This document shows positions 10,460 to 21,900 of a DNA stretch of 44,913 nt, one piece after another (position 1 is the stretch's first letter; each line of letters begins with the position of its first letter). A program made the translations under genes and the position numbers. The notes under the pieces are model-generated. The model had not been told where the DNA came from, searched no databases, and worked only from the letters and a program-made list of their open reading frames with translations. This DNA is from Ichthyophonus hoferi (taxonomy: Eukaryota > Opisthokonta > Ichthyosporea > Ichthyophonida > Ichthyophonidae): NCBI GenBank assembly GCA_002751075.1, contig NAOQ01000434.1:16913-61825 (forward strand), read 5' to 3'.

Positions 10460-10830
10460 TACTGAGTTCTATCAGGCTGTAGTCGTCAGGTGAAGGGTAG
10501 ACTAAAGCTATAACTAGCTGCTCTTGAACCTCTCTCTATTGATCAACGGATATAGAAAAGCTTTTGGATTTTTACTTGGTTATGCATTGTATGTGTAATA
10601 ATCGTAATCTAGTTGTGACTGTGCGTATATAGTTATGGTATTATTATTATAAGAAGAATCAACACCAGACTCAACTAAGTTGACCTTCTAGTAAAGTATC
10701 TAAATTACCTATTTCAACTTCTTTAGCAATTATAGACATAATATAAAAAAACATAAATCAGATAAATTGAACAGTAAATATAGACAAATGAAAATAGTAT
10801 TTATTATTAATTTTTTAGTTCCTTTTATAC
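10460..10830 (-). pseudogene. Multicopy small-protein family, copy 2
   Basis: On the reverse strand a TATA-like GTATAAAAGG (10821-10830) precedes a conserved acidic block (MSIIAKEVEIGNLDTLLEGQ, near 10740-10685). Then come an Asn-rich stretch, a Tyr-rich block and a weakly conserved C-terminal block near 10470-10540. The copy is interrupted and cannot be a working gene as it stands. All four copies in the window share this block order and point the same way. Confidence 0.5.
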
Positions 10831-11239
10831 TTTCCCTAACTTTGATTAACGGGGCTCTTAATTTTGGTTAACACCCATAGTACTAGTAAATCCAAATTGT
10901 ATGATGTTTGATTCTTACATATGCATAGTAAACATAGTAGAGATGATTCTATAGAAGTATATAGTAACATACAATACAGTAATATACAGTAATATATTAA
11001 CATATTCTAATCAATAAAATGAAATGAAATGAAGTTAAATAAAATAAAATGAAGTAAAATAAAATAGCGTCAATCTGTTAGAAAGTTTTCGGAACAATAA
11101 CATGCCATATTTTATGTCAAATAAACTACATTAGTACGCGTCAATAGAATAAATCTTTTAAAATTGTCTATCCAATTTACATATGCTATTCAATAGGACC
11201 AAAGCATTACGTGATATTACATACCCTATTGCCTTCTAC

Positions 11240-11690
11240 AAATTCCATTAGAAAGAGAATTGGAATAAGGGATACCTAGTGTTATTTCAAATGCGTAATC
11301 TGACAACCTACAAGCAAAAGCTTTCGACAATTCCTGCTCAAGCTCACGCTGTTGCTCAAGAGATATAGGAGCTTTTAATTTCTTACCAGATGCAGTGTTG
11401 TATAAGTGATAACCATGATCTAATTGTGGTTGTGGATAAATGGTTACGGTATCGTTAATATTAAGCGAAACAGCACCGGGCTTGACTAGTTGGCCTTCTA
11501 ATAAAAGAAACTGGATTAGTTACTTTATCTTCTTTAAGAACTATAGACACAACATGAACACATATAAATATGCATACAACTCCGGAATGTGATTTTTCTA
11601 ACTACCATTAACATTTTATATTACTAAACAGTAGTATATGACTCAACCGTTCTCCTTATTATTTTATGAAGCGTTGCATTTATACTTTTT
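11240..11690 (-). pseudogene. Multicopy small-protein family, copy 3 (best C-terminus)
   Basis: The reverse strand has a TATA-like GTATAAATGC (11676-11685) and a hydrophobic stretch resembling a signal or anchor (CIFICVHVVSIV near 11545). An acidic/Asn region follows, then an open C-terminal stretch near 11435-11235 with YHLYNTASG, KKLKAPISLEQQRELEQE and DYAFEITLGIPYSN. The corresponding stretch at 35.8 kb reads INKLKASLTLDQQHEFVQ and DYDIEIELGIPNF. The pattern keeps hydrophobic and charged positions, which suggests past selection on the protein. Function is unknown. Confidence 0.5.
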
Positions 11691-12139
11691 TCGCTCAAAA
11701 ATCAGTTTTGCCCAATTTTGTTCATATCATCATGTCATATCAAATTATAACATCTGTTCTATTACATCAAAAAAATAATCAATTGTACAACCTATATGTT
11801 GTAATTAACGATCCCTACTGGACATCTATTAGCTTACAAAAACTCCAATAAAGTACATAAGCTGGAGGGGCCAATTGGTTCTGGGTATGCATCTATATTC
11901 ATCAACGTGGTGTACATTTTTTCTAAGTAGTTAAGTTGTGCTTCGGCTCAGTCTACGTATGTTAGAATTTGGAGCACAGTGGAAACAGATAATTAAATAG
12001 ATTATCTGTTACATACTACTTAAAATCTACTGATTTAAACAACAGCCACTACATCAGTACTGTTAGTACTAAAATGGTTATTATGTTTTTCTTCACGTCT
12101 AAGTATTGAATATTGCTTATTGTTTTAGTGGTAGGGAAA

Positions 12140-12482
12140 TGTTGAAACATGTGTAATACGTTACCACGATTCCTTATATAGTTACTTACCTGTATTGAAG
12201 TATAAGCTAATTTCTTTTAATTATTATGTTAACAATTAAATAGTAGAGATTGTGTATCAAATCTGCACAATAATGATTCAAATTGAGATTAATTCATGTA
12301 TACTATATTATACTACGTATAGAGTTTAATTTAAAATATGTCTCGCCAGATTGCATGTGTTTAGAATGGTATAAATTAACCTGTGTTATTGAGATGGAGT
12401 TTATAGTGTTGTTTACACTATAGTTGACCACCCCACCCGAAATGTGTCCTTATCAGGGGGTATCAGCTTAAAATAGATATTT
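12140..12482 (+). mobile_element. LTR-like repeat A, copy 2
   Basis: The copy begins TGTTGAAACATGTGTAATAC at 12140. It continues with AAATAGTAGAGATTGTGTAT, a GTGTTTAGAATGGTATAAAT block, GAGATGGAGTT and TTGTTTACACTATAGT, and ends in a TATCAGGGGGTATCAGCTTA region. The TGTT start and a body shared with four other copies support an LTR or solo LTR. Diverged and old. Confidence 0.6.
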
Positions 12483-13749
12483 GGATCAATTCTCAAACGC
12501 AACTAATTTGTCAATGATTCCAATTGTAGTTGTTGCTTGCAATTTAGTTCTTGAATATCCTTCTGGATTTGTAAAAAGCAAAGTATTTATTTGAGCAACG
12601 TGTTGAACATATTCTAAATTATAGCTGAATTAAACTTTAATCTTTTTAGTATGGAAGCTCTGTTAACACTAATGTGTGATTTCCACATCTATTATATCCA
12701 TACCACAATATCTGATGTATTCTAATAAATCTATGAAATTTAAAGAATAAATCTGTGGAATGTACTCATGTGTTTAAAGATGTCCTTTATTGTGACTATT
12801 CTGACGTATATAAATTCTAGAGAGACTGGTACAGCCATTTTCATTGGTAACCACATATACTGTGCTGTGCGATTATTGGTTCCAATTGATTTTATTCCGA
12901 TTAGTACCTCATTTGGCTAACTGCGCCTAATCTGTTGTGGCGATAGCGAATAGTACTATGCACAACCCTATATATTTAGTAGATCCCTGATATGATTCAT
13001 TGATTTAATGTGAATACCTATTATTATATGCAATTTCAATGTATTATAACTAGACTATCGCACCCTGCCGATATGATAATTTTAAAGAAAACGAAAACTC
13101 ACTCTTGGGAAAGTGTAACATAAGTAATAAAAGAACCAATATGATTAAGAGAAATTAGTACACAGCAATAGGCAACTAATACTACTGTTCACATATTAGT
13201 TTAATTGTTATTAATGGAATGTATGTTTGGCTTTGTTCATTATTGGTTTAATGAATAGTTAGTTTAGGATATTTGGTTAAATTATTGGTTTAGCATATTA
13301 TTTTAATGTGTATTAGCTTAACAGATGATTCAATCAATTATCTAATGCTCGATTGGTATGATAGTTAGTTATAATTGTACTAATTTTGTATTTAATTAAT
13401 GATTAGCTTATTTAATAGATTTGGTTTTTTATTGGTTTAATAACTCATCCAATAAAATATTAAATATGCTATTGGGTCAATAAAACATATAATTAAATAT
13501 CTAACATCATAGTGGTGTAGTTAATTAACTAATGACTATTTTATTGGTGTATTAATTAATTATAAAAATTTACTCAACACAGCAGCAATCGACGCTAAGT
13601 GAAATCCAAAGTAAACAGTTTTAAACAATATATATATATAGGTACAACACAAAATAAGATAGAGTATAGAAATATCCATATAAATATTTTCCGAGAAACC
13701 GTTGCAGTTAATATTTATAATAGTTTTATTAACATCAATAAATTTTACA
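12483..13749. other. APC11 upstream region with an ATTGG cluster
   Basis: No gene is seen from 12483 to 13180. From 13200 to 13560 ATTGG (inverse CCAAT) occurs repeatedly (near 13243, 13284, 13353, 13431, 13471, 13534, plus CCAAT near 13450), mixed with TTAATTAAT runs. This is immediately upstream of APC11 and may include its promoter. Similar word use is seen at 20.95-21.30 kb and 39.05-39.31 kb, so it may instead be a general feature of this genome. Confidence 0.35.
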
Positions 13750-15600
13750 ATGAAGGTTGATATTAAAAGTAAGTATACATTGTCTTATAAGATACAATAC
13801 TTGTACGTATGTGCATTTCTAGTTTTACTACTGTGTATATACATACACTTTTGGCTCTATTCATGTTTTATGTCTTTCTCCCTTTCTTTCTTTTTATCAT
13901 TTGTTTGATTTATCTTTTCTTCTCATATTTTTGTTGTGTTTTAAATATAAGTATTGTATTCATTTAGATTTAATTTTGCCTATTCAATCACAAGTGTAAT
14001 TGTAGTATAGTTGCACCGAGACAACGAAAATAGTTATTTTATAAGTAAATAAAGATGTATTGTATAGATATAGTCAAATCTACCCATATACACAACTACC
14101 TGTCTATCTACCTACCTATCTACATATCTACCTACCTCTCTACCTACTTATATTATCTTATACTATCTTATACTATCTTATATGATATTATGCTCTATTG
14201 ACTATATTACATGGAATGATAGTATGCTACATTATATAGTATAGCATTATACTATACTATTTTATGCTACCCTATATGATATTGTACTCTATTTACTTAC
14301 ATGATATGATATTTTATGTTATTGTAATATTTTGCAATATATACTTACTTGTAATATATTTTATCTATAGTATAGCATGCCATCTGTTAGTTAGATATTA
14401 CACAAAACGTTATATCTATAATCTATACTTATATTTTTATATGAATAATCACCTTTAAAGTTAACTAACTTCTACTACCAATGTGCTCCTCCCATAGAAT
14501 TTAATGTCGATTTTCTATTGGTATTTGTTTTCTGATTTAACCCTCCTCGCAGGGTAATTTTCTGAGCATTTTGATAGGTACAACAGGAAATCTATTGTTG
14601 AAAATTACACTCGGGTCCTTCATCTCTCTTTATTATCTAGCTGTCTTTATATATTTGTTTCTATATATATATATATAACTGTAGTAACACCTATATGTAT
14701 ATTTGGTATATTTAAATATTTTTATGTTCATGTATACTCTAATCATTGCGCTGTGAAATTGACTAGCCAATAGGCTTACAACACAATTTTTGTTACATAT
14801 CACATTCACATACATACATTATATATAGATATAGTATAACATAGTGATTGGCTGATTGGTGACAGTTAAAAATTAGACTGACTATCACATTTGTATTTCT
14901 TGGTTATATGTTGAAAGACATGTTGATATACCCACTTGCCCACCTACATACATACATATACACAAATACATATGCCTACCTATATATATATATATAGTTG
15001 GCATGGTGTAGCAGTATGGAGGTGGGAGATAGATGAGGACGACAGTTGTGGTATATGTAGAATGGCTTTTGATGGTTGCTGTCCTGATTGTAAGATGCCT
15101 GGAGACGACTGTCCATTGGGTAAGGGTCATGCATAATGACGAGAAGAGATAGACAGAGAGGGATAGAAAGGAGTATATCATTAGGTATATAATAATGTAT
15201 ATAATAGCATATATCTATTAGCATATATAATAGAGTATATAATAATGTATAATAACATGTATAATGGCATGTATAATAGCATATATAGTAGAATATATAA
15301 TAGCGTTTATAATAGTGTTTATAATAGAGTATATAGTATGAGATAGATAATTAGATAGATATATACATATATTTATAAGTAAGTTATAATTGATATATAT
15401 ATTTATGTCCTTTATCTCATCCAATCAATATACCTTTAGTGATATATATACATACTAACATACTTGCATATCTATTCCTTTCAGTATGGGGCCAATGTAC
15501 GCACTGTTTTCACATGCACTGTATTCTTAAATGGATGCAAGCCCAGACTACCACTCAACTATGTCCTATGTGTCGACAGCCTTGGCAATTTAAAGAGTAA
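13750..15600 (+). CDS. APC11: Anaphase-promoting complex subunit 11 (RING-H2)
   Basis: Three exons: about 13750-13768/9, 14998-15119 and 15485-15600. Together they encode about 85 residues, the usual length (human 84). The protein begins MKVDIK, continues WHGVAVWRWEIDEDDSCGIC, and has the RING-H2 zinc ligands in DSCGIC, GCCPDC, CTHCFHMHC and CPMC, ending QFKE. APC11 recruits the E2 enzyme and catalyses ubiquitin transfer in the APC/C, driving mitotic exit in the nucleus. The second junction is a clean GTAAGG...CAG. At the first, GTAAGT and TATAG are present, but exact GT-AG splicing leaves the frame one base short. Introns of 1.2 and 0.37 kb are filled with AT microsatellites. Identity is certain; only the first junction is in doubt. 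Confidence 0.95.
14092..14200. repeat. TCTACC / TATACTATCT tandem repeats in APC11 intron 1
   Basis: A (TCTACC/TCTA)n tract runs into several ten-base TATACTATCT units. It is intronic low-complexity sequence of the same kind as in the CP2 and centrin introns. Confidence 0.8.
15185..15340. repeat. 12-bp minisatellite in APC11 intron 2
   Basis: About a dozen variant units of the form TATAATAGNGTA follow one another (TATAATAGAGTA, TATAATAGCGTT, TATAATAGTGTT and others). The units have diverged, so the array is not freshly expanded. It makes up much of the 365-base intron. Confidence 0.8.
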
Positions 15601-16867
15601 TTAATTAGTTAATTAAGATTGTAATTTTTACCAATGGAAGAACAGTATTAAGTCACAACCCCTATTTCGGCTAATCATTCACTGTCATTCCTTTATTACG
15701 ACTTCCCCTTTGTCAGTGGGGAATACTACCATATATGGTAGATAATGCACCTTGCTAATTGGTCATAGGTTTACACAAACATAATTCTTTAATTTAATAA
15801 TAGCTGAAATTGGTTTTAAAATAGCATTATTAATGGCTCTTAATTTACTTATTTTAAATGTGTTCTCATTCAGATTTGACTTCTTTTTTTTTTGGAAACG
15901 GTAGCGTGAATGCTTTATAAGTTAAATTACTTTTTGATCAGAATTTACTATGAAATTATTGGAAGATTGACTTTAATCTATAAAGTAACCAATCGAGCAC
16001 GATAATTGGTTGGTTACTTAGTAGAATTCATATTATTTTTAGTTGTGTATTGTACTATAATTATGTCTTGCGGTCTTACTGTATGTCATTGATTAGTTAT
16101 GATATGATTTGCTTCCATCATTTTTGAGAAAGAAATAGTTTAGGTATTACAATAAAGAAATAAAAAACAAAAAGCAAAAAAAAAAAGTTTACAAGCAAAA
16201 ATGTAGTTGAAATAAATCTAATTAATATTTAAGATATAATGTATAGAGTTGAATCGAGTGATAAGATAGATATTGTGGCTATGGTTTAGTTTAAGTTTAT
16301 TCTAAGGAGTATTATTTAGATGATACGGAGGGTGTCTGGGTATGTTAAACATTTTATTGGATAACGCAATATATGATGTTTAGAAGTGACACCTAGATTA
16401 TTCTAGTGTTTCATATATATATAGTATTCTATTATGTGGTAAGTTGAATTGTGATATTTTATTATCAGCTGGAGGTAAACACAATTTTTACGTATGATCC
16501 TATTGGTTAACTTTGAGTTCAATAAACAGTATATAGCCCGAACCAAATTGTGTTTAGTCTAGGTTTAATTAGCTCATAAATTATTATTTAATTTATCAAA
16601 GCAGTTTAATTAGAATATTGGCTCAGTCTACATGTTGTGATTTACAAGCAGTTAGCACCGTTAATTAGGAAATGGGCTGTGATAAAAAATATTATTAAAC
16701 TAGAGTATTGCCTATCCTGGTATACTCCTTTATTTAATCGGTTGATTTTTATTATCTAGCCAAAGTTTAATTATAATTGGTAATACAACAAACTCAATTG
16801 TGTTGTTAGTTTTTGTTAAGATCATTAAAACTTTTGCAGTCCCTTAGTTTGTGCTTACTTTGATCTT
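15601..16867. other. APC11 3' flank
   Basis: Non-coding AT-rich sequence with poly-A runs near 16165-16185. A likely polyadenylation zone follows the stop codon. No further gene is recognised. Confidence 0.4.
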
Positions 16868-17265
16868 GCCGATAACCACCTTTATTACGTCGTGCAGACT
16901 AAACAATAATATCTACACTGAATATTATCTATCATCCTTACAGGGTACTACCCAAGAGTCCAGCAGATTTGATAGTTCATCTTGCTAGTGTCCTCTATAT
17001 TCCAATATTTATGGTGCTCTGGTTCTCCCTGTCTGTGATCGCTTTAATGATCAATAATGATCTTCCTACATATTTTTCTACAACATCTTTGGTATAAATA
17101 AATCCCTCTTATTATCTGCTCTGATTTTGACTACTTTTTTTCCCATCTCATACCACATTAAATTACCTACAATATTATTGATATTCAATCTCTATGTCCA
17201 ATTGATCTATTCGATATGATTAGAAGTAATGGATCTAATCAGAATCACTCATAATTGCCTGTTAC
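16868..17265 (+). mobile_element. Dispersed repeat C, copy 1
   Basis: This block aligns over its whole length with the reverse complement of 44515-44913. Shared stretches include ATATCTACACTGAATATTAT, TACTACCCAAG.GTCCAG, TTTAATGATCAATAATGATC, CTACAACATCTTTGGT and GTCCAATTGATCTA. A TATA-like GGTATAAATAAAT lies inside it, as in an LTR. Both copies are similar enough for confident alignment. The element type is not proven, but an LTR or a non-autonomous element fits. Confidence 0.8.
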
Positions 17266-18670
17266 ATTCGTCAGGTGAAACTACCACTTTAGTGCACTTG
17301 CCTTTTTTGGTATGAATAGATTGTGAGAACTATCTAGGGCAGAAAACACAAGATTGAGAATCACAGAAAGTGGAAAGATGATGTACTTGTCCGAATAGAT
17401 AGATATCCAGGGAATGATTTCAGAAGTAGAAGGGTGTGTTTAACTAGCCAACTTTCTATATCATACTATATCATGGTTATTACTGGATATATAGCTTATT
17501 TGCCCTTCTATCACATACAACTATTCATGTAGATGGAATTAGGAGTATATATATATAATTTTTCAAACGACTGCATACAATACAATCAAGAGTCTAAAGT
17601 TTACCTAGACTATTTTATACTTTAATCACGTTATATCTCCAGCATTTTCAGATAATAACAATATTTTATTCTAAACAATTGTTACACCCAGGTTTCGCCA
17701 AATTACTAACACTAATAAAATAAAATAATACGGCTTTCAGAGCAATATGTTAGTTAAATATATTATTTTAAAAAGAGTGTATTATAAGCCCAAAACCCCA
17801 TTAAACAACTAATAAATATTATCAAACTACATGCCTATATATTATTATTTTATTATTGCTATATATATATATCAATGCATCAAGATATTTAATGGTCTTT
17901 TAATGCAAGCCATTTATTGGTCAGGGGCCAATTGTATCACAGATACAATACGGCGATCGGAGAGGCGTATAACCTTTCTGCTCCTATCATATCACTGATT
18001 TCTCTGGTATAGTTCAGTTTGCCGATCATATGATTCTATGTAAACATGTCATAGATAGAGTCAAGACATGACATTATGAACTATTTTTTTTTTCCCTATA
18101 ACTCAAGCTTATTATATACCACAATAGGCTCATGTATGCATGCATGTATATATCATTGCAATTATCTATCATCAGAAACTGTATATAATTTGTGTCAAAT
18201 TCACATTCTAGTCCCGTCCGTTATTTATTTAATGATGTCCTTTTATGGTGTGGCTAAACTATAGCTGCTATAGTCAGTTATTATCACTACGTGCTTTAAA
18301 ACAAACGGTGTTATTGGCGTTGCTAAACAGTATCCAATGGCAGACTAGCCTTTTATGTAAAATATAAACATAAGGTCTTTTGAATATTGTTATCAAAAAA
18401 TGTAGTAGTATTTTTCTTTACACTAATGAGTGCTACTATAGGTAGAGCTTTATTGTACTCTTAATAAGAGTTCTATTAGTAGCCTGGGGAATGTAATGAA
18501 TGATACTGCCCCACACTACACAATCATGCATTATTCTAGGGTAGGGTTAATTTATATTATTAAAAAAATGCATAGATCACTTACATGTGTGGTTAGTGTG
18601 TAAAAAAGGGAGAAAAAGAAAGAGAATTTAATTAAAACAGCACATCAAACTGATTCGATTTCACTCGAAT
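17266..18670. other. Intergenic stretch downstream of APC11 and CP2 genes
   Basis: The two flanking genes are convergent here. No coding segment is recognised. AT microsatellites occur near 17551-17561 and 17861-17872. Confidence 0.4.
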
Positions 18671-18909
18671 TTATGCATTATCCGGTCCAGGGTTTAGGGT
18701 CAACACCATACAGGATACTACGGGTTCAAACTTAATATCAACTATAAAATCATCCTCCTCTTCGAGCCGTAACACAACAGCATCATCTACATTGACTAGT
18801 AATCCTTTGCGTGTTCGCTTATACACTCGTTTGATTAGCTCTGGGGGTGTTTCATAGCGACGGCATACCTGAGTGAGAAGGGGAGGTGAGAGGGGGAAGA
18901 GATAGTAGC

Positions 18910-18943
<34 letters not shown>

Positions 18944-21900
18944 GCAATAATAATAAAACATAGGAGCGCCAAATAACCTTGTAACCTATACAGTAGTACG
19001 TATTAGTATGCCCACCACTGTATAAAACACATACATATATATGTACACATACATGGCAACCTACCTGTGCTACGAGGCTCTCTACGGTTAGACTAGTTAG
19101 GAATATTGCATTGTAAGCTTCTTCGTCGGCCTTGCGTACATACAGCGTTAACTTTTGGACAGCTGTGATTGGATAGTAGATGAATTGGTCAGCCATAAAT
19201 AGAAAGGATCGATCGATTAATCAGCCAATTCTTGGAATTGAGGTAGAGGTAAAGAGTATTGAGGATAAAATATAATAGTATCTAAAAAATGTATTATACT
19301 TAATTGGGTTCTAAGCCTATTGCATAACATAATTAAACCAAGAAATTAGTAAAAAAAATGTGTACTGTGAAAACCTTAATTATATAATTATAGTAGTAAT
19401 TAGTACTAACTAGAGTGTGATTATAGTGTGAATAAACCCTTTTAAAGTATCATGTCTGATATGTAAGCATAATGACCATATATCTATGGCGCCTTACAAT
19501 GAAACGTGTACTTTGAATGGAGCTTTATAGTATATAGTAAGAGAATAAGACTTTAATTAGAACCATTCATATTGCAATATATAACTGGATATGGTCTCCT
19601 AGTAGTAGAGGTGGGTGGCTATTAATGTTATATCCCATGCATAAAGAAGACACTTAAGGTAGAACGAGGGGATAGGAGATGGGAAGGCAGATTGACTGGG
19701 CCTATGGTAGCGGTATGACATAGCATGATATGGTATGATATAGTAGGATATTGTGTGAGTAGAGAGTAAATAAACCGAGTATAACAACTATAATATAATC
19801 ATAGGTTTTTAACAATTTTAAGGAAAATACTGTGACTTTACAGGTCTTACTGTAACTATGGTGATATTATATGAGTCAGTGATAGGCTAATATAAGTTAA
19901 TATAAAATATTATGATCTCTAATCACTTACCTCCTTTCTCTTTTTTAACAATTTTATTATCTAATGATTTCTCGTCTTCAGGGAGGCTCTCCTTCTCATT
20001 GGTCCTGCTTAGCAATATGATATGATATTCCTCAAATTAAAACCATGATTAAAAATAAGAGAGTAGTCTGATTGGCATAGTGTGTAGATGCAATAAATGG
20101 TGATTGCGTTATTTAAAGCAATATAGTATAATATAAGATATGACATAAAATAAAATAAAATAAAATAAAATAAACTGCTATACTATAATACACTATACTA
20201 TAATACAATAAAGCATAATACAATACAATACAATACAATATAATATACTATAAAGATCACCACAAACCTTATTACCCTACCATCCTATCCTATATGGCAC
20301 ACACAAACTTACGTAAGCGAATCTGACGTTATGGCGTGTGGTATGGTAGTGACCAATGGGCTAGTGGTAGGCGAAATGGAAGGAGTAGGTATGTGATCAA
20401 GGCCAGGACGTGGTGCGCCAACAACCAATGAGGGCACAGTAGGAATAAATTCCATTGGTGGAGAGAGTGCCATGGGAACAGGACCCACCGGAAGGGTGGT
20501 GAATAACATGGTGTAGGGGGTAGGGGGAAAAAAGGGATTGGAAGTGAGCCGGCCATACTCTGTTATGATTAGAGGGAGGAGAGAGGGAGGAGAGATGAGT
20601 GTTAGTAAGTAGATACAATTAAATAGTTGATGCATAATAAACTATGTTATACTGTATTTATAGTTAAAAGCATGGTATAGGGGGTAGGAGAAAGAAAGAT
20701 TAGAGGATAGATGGCCATGCTCTGTTATGATTAGATAGTTGGCGTAAAATATACCATGCTATAATATTTACATCGCCTCTTCCCCTCCAATCAACACACT
20801 GCATTATCTTATAAAGGAGGCTAGCATAACATACTTTGGGTAGTTTTCACATATTTCTCTAATCTTTTCTCCTGATTCTTGCACTCATCTTTGTTTTTCC
20901 TCTCTGCCCCCTGCATTAGCATAACCCAATAGGAATCATGCAGTTAGTTATGATCAGCTAATTATAATAAAATAATTAATAAAACAATTAATTAATTAAT
21001 GCCATCTTGTCTTTGTTGCAGTGTTTTAACAGTTCAGCTCAGCACTAATTAGCCATAATCACTCATCGCACTGTATTGATCGTAGATCCTTGAGATTTTT
21101 AATTAAGATTAATCTTAGATGCTATTCAACCACCAATTAGTACTATTTAATCAATTAAAATGTAGTTATATAAAGATATTGAAGATTTTATTTTTTCATT
21201 CTTAGGCAATTTAATGGATCGACTGTATGATCTAATTAGAATATGCAATCAGCCAATAATAATGATGATTAGTCTTAAATGCATATTTAATTATTTGATC
21301 GTAAAACAGATTAACGCCAAAATTCACATTTTAATGTAGAAGTAGATCAGCTCTATGATAGTCTACATAACATTTTATCGTGCCCATATATGGCTATTTA
21401 TTCATAAGAGATAATGATTACTATCGATCCTATCCAAACCCAGTCATTTTATTGCATACCAAAATTGTTAATAAATTGATATCATATAATATAATATAAT
21501 ATACATGCAGTTAGTAAGGTTCAATAGAATCCACAAGTTAAAACCAAAGCAATAACTCCATTGGATAAACATTTAAATTATTATATGCACATCGTGAAAG
21601 CCATATATAGATTGCTTTTAGGTATTATCTATTAACCTGTTTAATATATCATATAGCACAATACAGTACAATACAGCATAATTTAACCTCTTAACTTGTC
21701 TAATGTGTAAGATATAGAGTGCTAAGTGCAGGATAGTAGATCAGGTATAATCAACACAGTCAAATCATTAGCGTATGTAGCGTCTATTAAAAAGTACTAA
21801 CATATACAAGTACTTTACTAATAGAATAGTATAGGGGTCATATCTATATATCTGTATACACCAATGCTTTACATACACCCAATTAGCTATTGAAATATAA

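Noticed and set aside
16960-17060. Copia protease-like frame (VLYIPIF...SVIALMINND)
   Set aside because: The segment belongs to repeat C, which aligns non-codingly with 44515-44913 and lacks this frame there. The resemblance is chance.
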